A stretch of DNA of 53,312 nt from Prevotella sp. (GCA_017442825.1 JAFRYZ010000034.1:1-53312); one strand, 5' to 3'. Positions 8,730 to 17,986 are shown, counted from the first letter of the stretch. Notes: generated from the letters alone by a model not told the origin. Translations and numbers: made by a program.

Positions 8730-9329
8730 ATGAAGACAAGACTATTTATCTGTATCTTGGCATTGGTGTTCACGTTGAATGCCAACGCACAAACAGCAAA
8801 GGACGTTTTGGACAAGACTGCCGCATTGGTAGGACGTAAGGGGGGCGCCTCTGCCAACTTTACCATAAGCGGAAACAAAATCAAACCAACGACAGGAACC
8901 TTCTGCATGAAAGGTAAGAAATTCTTTGCCAGCACTCCAAATGCTAAAGTTTGGTTTGACGGGAAAACACAATGGTCGTATATGCAAGCCACTGACGAAG
9001 TGAATATCTCTACTCCGACACAAGCAGAGCAGATGCAGGCAAACCCCTACTCTTTTATTTTTATCTATAAAACTGGATACAATATGAGTATGAAGCAGGT
9101 GGGTGGAGACTACGAAGTACACCTTGTGGCACAAAATCAGAAAAGAACCGTACAAGAACTATATATCACCATTGCAAAGAACTACCAGCCAAAGCTCATC
9201 AAGATGCGCCAGAAGCAGAATTGGATAACCATCGGTATCAGCAATTTCCAAGCAAAGAACCAAAGTGATGCCACATTCCGATTCAATGGCAAGGCTTATC
9301 CACAGGCAGAGGTGATTGACTTGAGATAA
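8730..9329 (+). CDS. LolA-like outer-membrane lipoprotein carrier protein
   Basis: A 199-residue protein with a clear signal peptide (cleavage predicted after ANA, residue 20) and a LolA-like half-barrel: repeated short beta strands with FTISGNKI, GTFCMKGKKFF and WFDGKTQWSYM. LolA shuttles lipoproteins across the periplasm from the LolCDE complex; this divergent Bacteroidetes type is assigned by fold-pattern and position after ftsK rather than by strong motif identity. The following DUF5687 gene is 34 bp away on the same strand. Confidence 0.8.
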   Translation: MKTRLFICILALVFTLNANAQTAKDVLDKTAALVGRKGGASANFTISGNKIKPTTGTFCMKGKKFFASTPNAKVWFDGKTQWSYMQATDEVNISTPTQAEQMQANPYSFIFIYKTGYNMSMKQVGGDYEVHLVAQNQKRTVQELYITIAKNYQPKLIKMRQKQNWITIGISNFQAKNQSDATFRFNGKAYPQAEVIDLR

Positions 9330-9363
9330 AAAGCAAGACGCTTACAAGTGATAGTTTAAGATC

Positions 9364-10875
9364 ATGAAGAAATTAGAATTGCTGCGTACGCTCAGAAACC
9401 ACCTTCGACTATCCGAAAAACGAAGTCCGGCATGGGAGCAGAACAAGATTGGAAAGGCTTTCCTTTGGTTTGTCGTCATCATTGCGGCTTTCTATCTCAT
9501 CATGTTGGCTATCATGATGTCACTCATCGTCAACAGTTCTGAATCTATCACTGCGTATGAGTTCATGTACGGCATTCTGCCATTCATCACGGCAATAGAT
9601 TTCCTATTTCGATTTGTTTTCCAGCAGACACCGGCACAAATGGTAAAACCCTATGCCTTGCTGCCCATCTCCAAATATGCATGCATTGACTGTTTTCTGG
9701 TCAACTCTCTTTTAAGCGGATACAACTGGGTATGGATGTTGATGTTTGTACCCTACTCTATCATGTCGGTCGTTTTCAGCGAAGGACTATTTGCCATGAT
9801 AGGATTCCTTTTGGGACTACTGCTGATCATGTTGCTCAACTCACAATGGTATATGCTGGCACGCTCGCTGATCAACCGTCATATAGGATGGTGGGGAATG
9901 GTATTAGTCGTATATGCCGTTATTTTCGCCCCATGTTACATCGGCAAGAATGCCGGCATTGATACGTTTTGTGATTTGTATGCGAAAGCTGGTGAAGGCT
10001 TTACATTCTGGAATCCACTCTACTACTTTGCAGTCTTCCTTGCTATTGCAGTTCTTTTGTTCATCAACCGACGGCTACAGCACCGTATCGTATGGGAGGA
10101 ATTGGGTAAGATAGAGACAGAAACCGTACGTGGTGCAGTTCAGTTCACAGCCTTCAACCGTATGGGTGAACTGGGAGAATACCTGAAACTGGAAATCAAA
10201 GGAATTCTCCGCAACAAGAACCAGCGAAAAAGTTTCATCTTTTCCACAGTGCTGATAACAGCCTTAAGTTTGTTGTTATCTTTTACAGAAATCTATGATA
10301 ACCCCTGGATGACCAATTTCTGGTGCATCTACTGCTTCGCATTATATGGAGCCATGGGCCTAGTGAAGATTATGTGTTACGAAGGCAACTACATTGACTG
10401 CCTGATGATACATCAAGAACATATCATCTCGCTGCTCCGTGCCAAATACTATTTCTTTACCGTACTGCTCCTTTTGCCGTTTTTGCTGATGTTGCCAACG
10501 GTATTCACCGGCAAATGCACGTTGTTGATGTTGCTGTCGTATGCTGTGTTCACTGCCGGCTTTGAATATTTCCTTTTCTTCCAAATGGCAGTATATAACA
10601 AGCAGACCATGCCTCTCAACACCAAATTCATCGGAAAAGGCTCCATGGAGAACAGTTGGCTGCAAGTGGGCATACAGATGGCCGTTTTCATCGCCCCAAT
10701 CATCGTCATCTCCATGCTTCGTTCGTTACTTTCAGAAACAGGTGCATACCTTATTATATTATTAATAGGTTTGATCTTTATTACTATTCATCAGTATTGG
10801 ATAAGAAATATCTACCGTAGAATGATGCAAAGACGCTACGAGAACTTGGAAAGTTTCCGGGCAACGAGGAGTTGA
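9364..10875 (+). CDS. DUF5687 family polytopic membrane protein (ABC-exporter permease-like)
   Basis: A 503-residue inner-membrane protein with about twelve hydrophobic segments in two blocks separated by a charged cytoplasmic stretch around residues 240-290 (ELGKIETETVRGAV, GEYLKLEIKGILRNKNQRKS). The pattern resembles the DUF5687 family of Bacteroidetes, which looks like the permease half of an ABC exporter. No ATP-binding subunit lies next to it: the neighbours are the LolA-like gene upstream and rubrerythrin downstream. If it is a transporter permease, its ATPase is encoded elsewhere. The family name is given from recognition of the overall pattern; the function is unknown. Confidence 0.75.
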   Translation: MKKLELLRTLRNHLRLSEKRSPAWEQNKIGKAFLWFVVIIAAFYLIMLAIMMSLIVNSSESITAYEFMYGILPFITAIDFLFRFVFQQTPAQMVKPYALLPISKYACIDCFLVNSLLSGYNWVWMLMFVPYSIMSVVFSEGLFAMIGFLLGLLLIMLLNSQWYMLARSLINRHIGWWGMVLVVYAVIFAPCYIGKNAGIDTFCDLYAKAGEGFTFWNPLYYFAVFLAIAVLLFINRRLQHRIVWEELGKIETETVRGAVQFTAFNRMGELGEYLKLEIKGILRNKNQRKSFIFSTVLITALSLLLSFTEIYDNPWMTNFWCIYCFALYGAMGLVKIMCYEGNYIDCLMIHQEHIISLLRAKYYFFTVLLLLPFLLMLPTVFTGKCTLLMLLSYAVFTAGFEYFLFFQMAVYNKQTMPLNTKFIGKGSMENSWLQVGIQMAVFIAPIIVISMLRSLLSETGAYLIILLIGLIFITIHQYWIRNIYRRMMQRRYENLESFRATRS

Positions 10876-10890
10876 CCTGTACATTAATAA

Positions 10891-10918
10891 TTCTTGCGCC
10901 GCTTCGCTCTGCAAGCGA
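10891..10918. repeat. Dispersed 28-bp repeat, copy 2
   Basis: This stretch matches 6019-6046 at 24 of 28 positions. Here it lies between the DUF5687 gene and rubrerythrin and is followed by the AT-rich tandem AATTAACAATTAACAATTAA before the rubrerythrin ATG. Confidence 0.5.
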
Positions 10919-10971
10919 GCAAGCTCGATACACAATTCATAATTAACAATTAACAATTAAACAAAAACACT

Positions 10972-11514
10972 ATGAAACCATTAGCAGGAACAAAAACAGA
11001 GAAGAACTTATTGGAAGCCTTTGCAGGCGAGTCTATGGCACGCAACAAGTACACTTACTTCGCTTCTAAAGCCAAGAAAGATGGCTACGTACAGATTTCT
11101 GCCATCTTCGAAGAGACGGCAAACAACGAGAAGGAGCACGCCAAACTGTGGTTCAAATATTTGGAAGGCGGTGCAGTGAAAGCTACCACCGAAAACCTGA
11201 AGGCTGCTGCCGAAGGAGAGAACTTTGAATGGACGGATATGTATGAGCGCATGGCAAGGGAAGCTGATGAGGAAGGCTTCACAGAGATCGCCGAGAAGAT
11301 GCGTGGCGTGGCTGCCATTGAAAAGCACCACGAGGAGCGTTATCGCAAACTGTTACAGAACATCGAGGATAAGGTTATATTCTCACGCGACGGCGATGCC
11401 ATCTGGCAGTGCCGCAACTGCGGACATATCGTAGTCGGTAAGAATGCGCCTGAGGTATGCCCCGTTTGCGACCATCCGCAAGCTCACTTCGAACTGTTGG
11501 CAGCAAATTATTAA
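10972..11514 (+). CDS. rbr: Rubrerythrin (peroxide-reducing diiron protein)
   Basis: A 180-residue cytoplasmic protein. The N-terminal ferritin-like four-helix domain (residues ~1-135) carries the diiron ligands in [22 protein letters not shown] and [11 protein letters not shown]. The C-terminal rubredoxin-like domain binds one Fe through two CxxC pairs (CRNCG and CPVC). Rubrerythrins reduce hydrogen peroxide to water with electrons from NADH via rubredoxin or related carriers and are a main peroxide defence of anaerobes. It has its own ~95-bp upstream spacer and ends before a strong terminator hairpin. In this window it complements the superoxide dismutase at 51441. Confidence 0.95.
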   Translation: MKPLAGTKTEKNLLEAFAGESMARNKYTYFASKAKKDGYVQISAIFEETANNEKEHAKLWFKYLEGGAVKATTENLKAAAEGENFEWTDMYERMAREADEEGFTEIAEKMRGVAAIEKHHEERYRKLLQNIEDKVIFSRDGDAIWQCRNCGHIVVGKNAPEVCPVCDHPQAHFELLAANY

Positions 11515-11558
11515 TATTTGTCCAACAAAAAACGAATACACCTTATTTAATAATAGTA

Positions 11559-11594
11559 TGAGGGGGCGTCAAGCTGTTGACGCCCCCTCATTTT
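11559..11594. terminator. Bidirectional intrinsic terminator between rubrerythrin and sulP
   Basis: A 14-bp perfect stem, TGAGGGGGCGTCAA (11559-11572) and its complement (11577-11590), closes on a GCTG loop and is followed by TTTT. It sits in the 80-bp gap between the convergent genes and abuts the sulP stop codon. Confidence 0.88.
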
Positions 11595-13265
11595 CTATAG
11601 CAATTCCTTTGCCCGTTCCAAAGCCAGGTTGATGTGACTGCAGATATTTGCTTCGCCCACCAACTCATAGAAACCGGCTTTCTGGAGAACGGCATTCACG
11701 GTCGGATTAACACCGGAAAGAATGATCTGAATGCCCTCGTTCTGACTCATGATACAAAGGTTGGTGAGGTTGTGAATACCTGTTGAATCGACAAACGGTA
11801 CCTTTCGCATACGGATGATGCGCACCTTTGGGCGCTTTTTGTGCAAAGCCCCCATGATTTCCTCGAAACGGTTACCCACACCGAAATAGTAAGGACCGTT
11901 GATTTCATAGACCTCAACGTCTTCAGGTATGGTCAGATGTTCAAGGTTGCCCATCTGAAAATCACTGTCTTCCTGACTAGGGTCTATCTCCTGACTAATG
12001 ATTTTGACGTCGCTTGTCTCTGCCATACGTCGCATGAAGAGCAGGCAGGCACAGATAAGTCCTACTTCTATGGCAACAGTAAGGTCGAAGATAATCGTCA
12101 AAAAGAAAGTAATCAGCAACACCGTAACGTCACTCTTCGGATTCTTCATGATGCTCAAGAACGAGCGCCAACCGCACATGCCGTAACTGACCATTACAAG
12201 CACACCAGCCAGACATGCCATGGGGATATACTGAGCCAACGGCATCAGGAAAAGGAATATCAGCAAGAGCACGACAGCATGGATGATTCCGGCTATCGGA
12301 GTCTTGCCGCCATTGTTGATGTTCGTCATGGTGCGAGCTATGGCTCCTGTTGCCGGAATACCTCCAAAGAGAGGCGATGCAAGGTTGGCGACACCCTGTG
12401 CCACCAACTCCGTATTAGAATTATGATGTTCACCTATGACACCATCTGCTACGGTTGCAGAGAGTAACGACTCTATGGCACCCAACACAGCAATCGTCAA
12501 CGCAGGTGCCACCAATCCCTTGATGGTTGTCCATGAAATTGCAGGCACTTGAGCATCAGGCAACTGGTTGCTGATGGAAAAACGATCGCCAATGGTCTCT
12601 ATCGTCGTCACACCAGCATAGTTTTTCAACAACAGCGCAACAACAGTTAACAAGACAATGGCTATGAGCGAACCAGGCACTTTCTTAGTTATGCGAGGCA
12701 TTAAAGCTATAACTGCCACACTAGCTAATCCTATCAATGTACTCCACCAGTCAATAGTAGCTATGTTTTGCACATAACAAATCCATTTCTCCACAAAATC
12801 TGAAGGCACTTCCGCTATCGTCAGCCCAAACAAGTCCTTCATCTGTGTCGTAAAAATGGTCACAGCAATACCACTGGTAAAACCCACTACTATAGGATAA
12901 GGAATGTATTTGATAATCGTTCCCAGATGCAACAAACCAAAAAGGATAAGAAAAGCACCTGCCATTAGTGTGGCAATGGTAAGTCCTTGCATGCCATACT
13001 GTTGGATAATGCCGTAGATGATGATGATAAACGCACCCGTAGGTCCGCCTATCTGTACCTTACTGCCACCCAACAGGGAAATCAATACGCCTGCAACAAT
13101 TGCCGTGATGATACCTTTCTCTGGTGTTACACCCGAAGCAATTCCAAAAGCTATGGCAAGAGGCAGTGCCACAATGCCTACAATAACACCCGCCATCAAG
13201 TCCGATGTGAACTGACGGCGGTTATAGTTTTTCAAGGATGAGAATAAAGCTGGAATCATTGACAT
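11595..13265 (-). CDS. SulP family anion transporter with STAS domain
   Basis: A 556-residue protein with about 10-12 transmembrane segments over residues 20-420 and a cytoplasmic C-terminal STAS domain (~440-556: VEVYEINGPYYFGVGNRF, VPFVDSTGIHNL). The SulP signature region (DLMAGVIVGIVALPLAIAFG) is near the N-terminus. Members move sulfate, bicarbonate or other inorganic/dicarboxylic anions, often with Na+ or H+; the substrate is not decidable from sequence. It begins 3 bp after the dapA stop, so the two are co-transcribed from the promoter upstream of dapA, a pairing with no obvious metabolic link. Confidence 0.9.
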   Translation of the reverse strand: MSMIPALFSSLKNYNRRQFTSDLMAGVIVGIVALPLAIAFGIASGVTPEKGIITAIVAGVLISLLGGSKVQIGGPTGAFIIIIYGIIQQYGMQGLTIATLMAGAFLILFGLLHLGTIIKYIPYPIVVGFTSGIAVTIFTTQMKDLFGLTIAEVPSDFVEKWICYVQNIATIDWWSTLIGLASVAVIALMPRITKKVPGSLIAIVLLTVVALLLKNYAGVTTIETIGDRFSISNQLPDAQVPAISWTTIKGLVAPALTIAVLGAIESLLSATVADGVIGEHHNSNTELVAQGVANLASPLFGGIPATGAIARTMTNINNGGKTPIAGIIHAVVLLLIFLFLMPLAQYIPMACLAGVLVMVSYGMCGWRSFLSIMKNPKSDVTVLLITFFLTIIFDLTVAIEVGLICACLLFMRRMAETSDVKIISQEIDPSQEDSDFQMGNLEHLTIPEDVEVYEINGPYYFGVGNRFEEIMGALHKKRPKVRIIRMRKVPFVDSTGIHNLTNLCIMSQNEGIQIILSGVNPTVNAVLQKAGFYELVGEANICSHINLALERAKELL

Positions 13266-13268
13266 GAG

Positions 13269-14156
13269 TTAAATCCTGAGTCCTTTCAGTATTTCAGCCA
13301 TTTTCTGTTTTGTTGTTACCTTGGTCGGTACAAGCGGCAGACGCAACACATTCTCAATCATACCCATTTCTGACAGCAATGCCTTCACACCTGCGGGGTT
13401 GCCATCTACGAAAAGCAAACTGTAAAGCTCGGTAAAACGATGGTGGATGCGACGGGCTGGTTCGTATTCGCCGCGGAACTCATAGCGAATCATGCGCGAA
13501 AACTCTTTAGGAAGTGCGTTACCTATCACCGAAATAACACCTGCAGCACCACTGGCGACCATCGAGAATGTCAAGGCATCATCACCACTCAATACGTCAA
13601 AGTCTGCGGGTTTACCCTTAATAATTTCATCTACCTGCTCCAGTGAACCGCATGCCTCTTTAATAGCAACAATATTCTGGCAATCGTTAGCCAGACGTAT
13701 CGTAGTTTCCGGTTTCAGATTGATGCCTGTTCTGCCAGGAACATTATAGAGGACTACTGGCAACGGACTTGCTTCTGCTATTTTTTTGAAGTGTTGGTAC
13801 AATCCCTCTTGTGATGGTTTGTTATAGTATGGGCAAACACTCAAGATGCCATCAATGCCACTCCAATCCGCCTGACGGATTTCCTCGACAACGGCAAGTG
13901 TATTGTTTCCACCGCAGCCCATCAAAATCGGAAGTTTTCCATCAACCAGTTTCACCACCAAATTTTTAATGCGAACCTTCTCTTCTGCCGTGAGGCAAGG
14001 AGTCTCACCTGTCGTTGCCAGAATGCAGAAGAAGTCTGCACCACTCTCTATCTGATAGTTCACAACTTGTTCAAGCGCCTCCCAATCAACAGAGCCGTCA
14101 CTCTTGAACGGAGTAACCAATGCTATACCTAATCCCTTAAAAATATTACGTGCCAT
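13269..14156 (-). CDS. dapA: 4-hydroxy-tetrahydrodipicolinate synthase DapA
   Basis: A 295-residue (beta/alpha)8-barrel enzyme condensing pyruvate with aspartate semialdehyde, the first committed step of lysine and diaminopimelate synthesis. Visible signatures are the pyruvate-binding TTGE (48-51), the catalytic Tyr137 in LYNVPGRTG and the Schiff-base Lys166 in VAIKEACG. Length and motif spacing are typical. The product feeds both protein lysine and peptidoglycan. It is followed directly by the sulP gene. A TACCTTTG box upstream (14193-14200) probably drives both. Confidence 0.94.
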   Translation of the reverse strand: MARNIFKGLGIALVTPFKSDGSVDWEALEQVVNYQIESGADFFCILATTGETPCLTAEEKVRIKNLVVKLVDGKLPILMGCGGNNTLAVVEEIRQADWSGIDGILSVCPYYNKPSQEGLYQHFKKIAEASPLPVVLYNVPGRTGINLKPETTIRLANDCQNIVAIKEACGSLEQVDEIIKGKPADFDVLSGDDALTFSMVASGAAGVISVIGNALPKEFSRMIRYEFRGEYEPARRIHHRFTELYSLLFVDGNPAGVKALLSEMGMIENVLRLPLVPTKVTTKQKMAEILKGLRI

Positions 14157-14192
14157 AAAAGAGCTAATTTCCTATACGCTATTATCAAGGCG

Positions 14193-14200
14193 CAAAGGTA
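14193..14200 (-). promoter_or_regulatory. -7 promoter element for dapA-sulP
   Basis: The minus strand reads TACCTTTG, an exact -7 match about 37 bp before the dapA start. The -33 region is only TTTC-like. Confidence 0.55.
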
Positions 14201-14273
14201 GGAAAAAAAAACGATTGAAAGCATAAAAGGAACGCTCATATATAGATTTTAACATTCATTTACCCCCTAAGAG

Positions 14274-14304
14274 TTGGTGGAATGGAATGATTTCCTTATT
14301 TTTG
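14274..14304 (+). promoter_or_regulatory. Promoter of the repeat-tail secreted protein
   Basis: TTGG (14274-14277), 19 bp, then TATTTTTG (14297-14304). This predicts a leader of about 28 nt before the ATG at 14339. Confidence 0.65.
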
Positions 14305-14338
14305 CGGTGAAATATTCATCTATTAAAACTTTACAGTT

Positions 14339-14989
14339 ATGAAAAAGACCATTATGTTACTCTTCGCGCTCGTCACAATGGCAAGCGTTGACGCACAGAA
14401 TGTTTACATCGCTCCGTCGAAAAGTGCTATCGCTTATCACAAGAGCAAGGACTGTAGTTATTTGCGCAATTCAGTAAACGTTACAGCCATAAAGACTTCT
14501 GAGGCAAAGGATATAGGGCGTCACGCCTGCGTTCGCTGTTATCCAGAATTGAAAGAGCAGACCATGAAGGATATTGCCAAAGAGAAGACTACCAAAAAGA
14601 CTACCACAAAGAAGGCTGCTCCGGCACGCGACGAGAAGGGGCGCTTCGTAAAGAAAGAGACAGCCGAAAAGAAGACTACTACCAAGAAGGCTACTCCAGC
14701 ACGTGACGAGAAGGGGCGCTTCGTAAAGAAAGAAACTGCAGAAAAGAAAGCTACCACAAAGAAGGCCACTCCGGCACGTGACGAGAAGGGGCGCTTTGTA
14801 AAGAAAGAGACTACAGAAAAGAAAACTACCACTGAGAAGAAAACTACTACAAGCAAGAAGAATACTCCGGCACGTGATGAAAAAGGACGCTTTATCAAGA
14901 AGTCTGATGCCGAGAAGAAAGCTTCGAGTACAAAGAAATCAACTCCTGCTCGTGATGAAAAGGGACGTTTCGTCAAGAAGGCTGCATAA
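14339..14989 (+). CDS. Secreted protein with His/Cys metal-site motif and five-copy lysine-rich repeat tail
   Basis: A 216-residue protein of unknown function. Residues 1-19 form a signal peptide (cut near VDA/QN). Residues 22-72 hold a compact motif, YHKSKDCSYL followed by EAKDIGRHACVRCYPEL. H34, C39, C64 and C67 could bind one zinc, as in small Ada-like or nuclease-associated metal-binding domains. The rest (from ~90) is a very basic Lys/Thr-rich tail with five copies of PARDEKGRFVKK separated by 14-20-residue linkers of EKKTTTKK type. The tail resembles histone H1-like or DNA-binding basic tails, but the signal peptide places it outside the cytoplasm. A terminator follows at 15019. The TonB receptor downstream has no shared function that I can see. 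Confidence 0.8.
   Translation: MKKTIMLLFALVTMASVDAQNVYIAPSKSAIAYHKSKDCSYLRNSVNVTAIKTSEAKDIGRHACVRCYPELKEQTMKDIAKEKTTKKTTTKKAAPARDEKGRFVKKETAEKKTTTKKATPARDEKGRFVKKETAEKKATTKKATPARDEKGRFVKKETTEKKTTTEKKTTTSKKNTPARDEKGRFIKKSDAEKKASSTKKSTPARDEKGRFVKKAA
14615..14985 (+). repeat. Coding tandem repeat, five units
   Basis: Each unit encodes TPARDEKGRFVKK (first A-P, fourth with I for V). Unit cores start near 14621, 14696, 14771, 14866 and 14946, so the first three are exactly 75 bp apart and nearly identical in DNA while the last two diverge. This suggests recent slippage or unequal crossing-over within units 1-3. Confidence 0.85.
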
Positions 14990-15018
14990 TAAATAGGTAA
15001 CAACCAAATCAAATAGGA

Positions 15019-15045
15019 ATGGGCACCACAAGGTGTCCATTTTTT
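15019..15045 (+). terminator. Intrinsic terminator after the repeat-tail gene
   Basis: The stem ATGGGCACC / GGTGTCCAT (one G-U pair) with loop ACAA is followed directly by a run of six T. It separates the repeat-tail gene from the TonB receptor gene. Confidence 0.82.
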
Positions 15046-15088
15046 GATGCCACACAATAATATAATGGATATTGCGTTATAGTATAAT

Positions 15089-17500
15089 ATGAAACAGAAA
15101 GCATTTCAACTTATCATATTTTTCATCCTCCTGCTCAGTTCTTCTGTAGCACATGCCCAGTCGTTTACCTTGCAGGGCAAGGTTTCCGACAAGGACAACA
15201 ACCCGATAGAACTAGCCAGTGTCAGCGTATTATCACAAGGAAAACTGACGATGACCAATCTCAAGGGAGAGTTTAGCATGCAATTGCATTCCTCTGATTC
15301 TGTGGTCGTTAAATTCTCAATGGTTGGCTACAAAGCAAAGACACGCGTCCTGAGAAACCCTCGAGGCAAACAGACGTTGCAGATTCAGCTCGCAGACGAC
15401 AACACGCTTGGTGAAGTTGTTGTTGAAGGCAAGACGCCCCAACATGGCACAACACAACAACTCGACATCAAAGATGTGCAGACAGCACCATCGACAACAG
15501 GAAATGCCATTGAGGAGATGATTCAAGGACAGGCAGGCGTGAGTACCCATAGCGAACTGTCTTCACAATACAACGTACGCGGCGGTTCGTTCGACGAAAA
15601 TTCCGTATATATTAACAATGTGGAAGTGTTCCGTCCTTTCCTTGTTCGTGCAGGCCAACAAGAAGGACTGTCTGTTATTAATGCGGATTTGGTTGAGAGT
15701 GTAGGCTTCTCCACTGGTGGTTTTGAAGCCAAATATGGCGACAAGATGTCGTCGGCATTGGACATTACTTACAAAAAGCTCAAACCCAAGTACGGTGACA
15801 ATTTTTATGCCGAAGGTAGCCTTGCCGCCAGTCTGCTTGGAGGAAGCGCCTATGCTGGTATCGCTACAAAAAAACTGTCATGGCTCAATGGCATACGCTA
15901 CAAGACCAACCGCTATCTGCTCGGCTCGTTGGAGACAAAGGGTGAGTACAACCCAAACTTCCTCGACTACCAGACCTACTTCAGTTGGTCGCCTTCAAAA
16001 CGCTGGCAGGTGGACTTGATTGGATACATTTCGGAAAATCACTATAATTTTAAGCCTGAAGACCGTGAGACTAAGTTTGGAACAATGGAAAATGTGAAGG
16101 ACTTTAAGGTGTATTTCGACGGTCACGAAAAAGATTTGTTCCGTACGCTCTTCGGATCTCTCAGTCTGACGCATAAGTTTGCAAACAACAAGACATCCGT
16201 TTCCCTAATTGCATCAGCATTCCACACCAAAGAGCAAGAAAGATATGACATTCAGGGACAGTACTGGCTGACGCAGACAGAGACATCGGAGAATCTTGGT
16301 GTAGGTACTTATATGGAACACTCGCGTGACTATCTGAAAGCAGATGTAATGAGTTGGAAATTGATGATGCGCCACCGTACGCTCAAACATCATTTCGAGG
16401 GAGGCTTCACATTTAAGACTGAACGCATCAAAGAAGACTCACGAGAATACGAATACCGCGATTCAGCTGGATACAGCGTGCCGCATACGGGCAAAGACCT
16501 GTACATGATATACTCACTTCGAGCCAAGAACGAACTGAAGGCCAACCGCATAGAAGCTTATCTGCAAGACACATGGCACTTCCGTTCTGGCAGCGACTCC
16601 ATTCCCACATTGTGGACGCTGAATTATGGTGTACGCTTTGCCCATTGGGATTTCAACGGTGAGAGCATCGTCTCGCCACGTGCATCTTTGAGTGTTGTAC
16701 CCTCATGGAACCGTGACGTCACTTTCCGATTAGCTACAGGTTTGTATTACCAAGCTCCTTTCTATAAAGAATTGCGCGATACTTCAACGATAAACGGGGT
16801 GACCGTAGCCACCCTGAACAACAAAATTAAAAGTCAGCGCTCTATCCACTTCATTGGCTCTTTCGACTATCGTTTCAAGGCTATGGGCAGACCATTCAAG
16901 TTTACGGCAGAAGCTTATTACAAAGCCTTGTCGAATCTTATCCCCTACTCCGTTAACAACGTCAAGGTGGTCTATTATGGTGAAAACAAATGTTCGGGAC
17001 ATGCAATGGGTATTGACCTAAAACTATACGGCGAGTTTGTGCCTGGTGCCGACTCATGGCTTACGTTCAGTCTGATGAAGGCAAGCATGAAACTCAACGG
17101 ACAGAGCATTCCGCTACCCACAGACCAACGGTATGCTGTCAACCTCTTCTTTACCGACTATTTTCCGGGAACGACAAGATGGCGCATGTCCCTAAAACTC
17201 GCCTTTGCCGACGGACTACCCTTCTCGGCTCCTCACCAGGAGATGGAACGTAGTGCATTCCGAGCACCAGCATACAAGCGAGTTGATATCGGTATGAGTT
17301 ACCGGCTTTTAGATAATAACGACCGACAAAAGAAGAATATCTTTAAAAACATCTGGTTGGGTGTCGATTGTCTGAACCTTTTCGGTATCAGTAACGTCAA
17401 TTCCTACTACTGGATTACAGACGTCACCAGCCAGCAATATGCAGTCCCCAACTATTTGACAGGCAGACAAATCAACGGTCGTGTACTCTTCGAATTCTAA
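15089..17500 (+). CDS. TonB-dependent outer-membrane receptor with carboxypeptidase-like N-terminal domain
   Basis: An 803-residue protein: signal peptide (to AHA, residue 23), a carboxypeptidase-regulatory-like beta domain (FTLQGKVSDKDNNPIELASV, ~25-105), a plug domain (~120-225: YNVRGGSFDENSVYINNVEVFRP) and a 22-strand-type barrel ending in an aromatic residue (RVLFEF), the usual BAM recognition signal. It imports a ligand energised by TonB-ExbBD. There is no SusD-like partner nearby, so it is not a standard polysaccharide-utilisation pair; iron chelates, vitamins or peptides are possible. At about 800 residues it is shorter than SusC proteins (~1000). Confidence 0.9.
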   Translation: MKQKAFQLIIFFILLLSSSVAHAQSFTLQGKVSDKDNNPIELASVSVLSQGKLTMTNLKGEFSMQLHSSDSVVVKFSMVGYKAKTRVLRNPRGKQTLQIQLADDNTLGEVVVEGKTPQHGTTQQLDIKDVQTAPSTTGNAIEEMIQGQAGVSTHSELSSQYNVRGGSFDENSVYINNVEVFRPFLVRAGQQEGLSVINADLVESVGFSTGGFEAKYGDKMSSALDITYKKLKPKYGDNFYAEGSLAASLLGGSAYAGIATKKLSWLNGIRYKTNRYLLGSLETKGEYNPNFLDYQTYFSWSPSKRWQVDLIGYISENHYNFKPEDRETKFGTMENVKDFKVYFDGHEKDLFRTLFGSLSLTHKFANNKTSVSLIASAFHTKEQERYDIQGQYWLTQTETSENLGVGTYMEHSRDYLKADVMSWKLMMRHRTLKHHFEGGFTFKTERIKEDSREYEYRDSAGYSVPHTGKDLYMIYSLRAKNELKANRIEAYLQDTWHFRSGSDSIPTLWTLNYGVRFAHWDFNGESIVSPRASLSVVPSWNRDVTFRLATGLYYQAPFYKELRDTSTINGVTVATLNNKIKSQRSIHFIGSFDYRFKAMGRPFKFTAEAYYKALSNLIPYSVNNVKVVYYGENKCSGHAMGIDLKLYGEFVPGADSWLTFSLMKASMKLNGQSIPLPTDQRYAVNLFFTDYFPGTTRWRMSLKLAFADGLPFSAPHQEMERSAFRAPAYKRVDIGMSYRLLDNNDRQKKNIFKNIWLGVDCLNLFGISNVNSYYWITDVTSQQYAVPNYLTGRQINGRVLFEF

Positions 17501-17528
17501 GTTGACGCCTTGTCATTAAATAAGGTGA

Positions 17529-17942
17529 CTATAAAACTACTTCTGGGAATGAGGAATCTTTGCGTATTCGAAGTATATCATGCACATTGCTGACAATACT
17601 CATTGTACCAAAAATCATCAACAAAGATAGAAGTGTAGCAGTGATAAGTCGGGAGTTTTCTGACACCCAAAGCAACCAGCTCGTTTGCACACTAAAAGTG
17701 AAAAGTGGAACATTAGCAGGCGCTGCAAGAACAAAAGTAATGGCAACGGCACTGCTGATAATACCGACAACGAAAGCGACTACTACGGCCATCTTATAAC
17801 GTCTGATGGTTGCTTCTTGATGTAGTTTGATGTATTCAACTGTATCCAGACGCCTCGAAAGTTTCGCCATAAAGTCGGCACCATCATTAAACTGTGGTGT
17901 TTGTGCTAGGAATAGTTCCCTAAGGGCTTTGTCGTCATTCAT
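17529..17942 (-). CDS. Small membrane protein, putative anti-sigma or accessory factor of the ECF cassette
   Basis: A 137-residue protein with a charged N-terminal ~48 residues (NDDKALRELFLAQTPQFNDG) and two transmembrane segments (~51-74 and ~98-117). It is the last gene of a three-gene minus-strand set, 44 bp after the ECF sigma gene, with the cytosolic-helical start and membrane anchor expected of a small anti-sigma factor. No zinc-binding HxxxCxxC anti-sigma motif is present, so the role is inferred from position only. Confidence 0.7.
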   Translation of the reverse strand: MNDDKALRELFLAQTPQFNDGADFMAKLSRRLDTVEYIKLHQEATIRRYKMAVVVAFVVGIISSAVAITFVLAAPANVPLFTFSVQTSWLLWVSENSRLITATLLSLLMIFGTMSIVSNVHDILRIRKDSSFPEVVL

Positions 17943-17986
17943 AACAGAAGGCTTGTTTTATTGTTTAGATGTAATAGGGGCATTCC

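Noticed and set aside
11841-12467. Long plus-strand frame opposite sulP
   Set aside because: It is a shadow frame with a Thr/His/Gln-rich composition and no motif.
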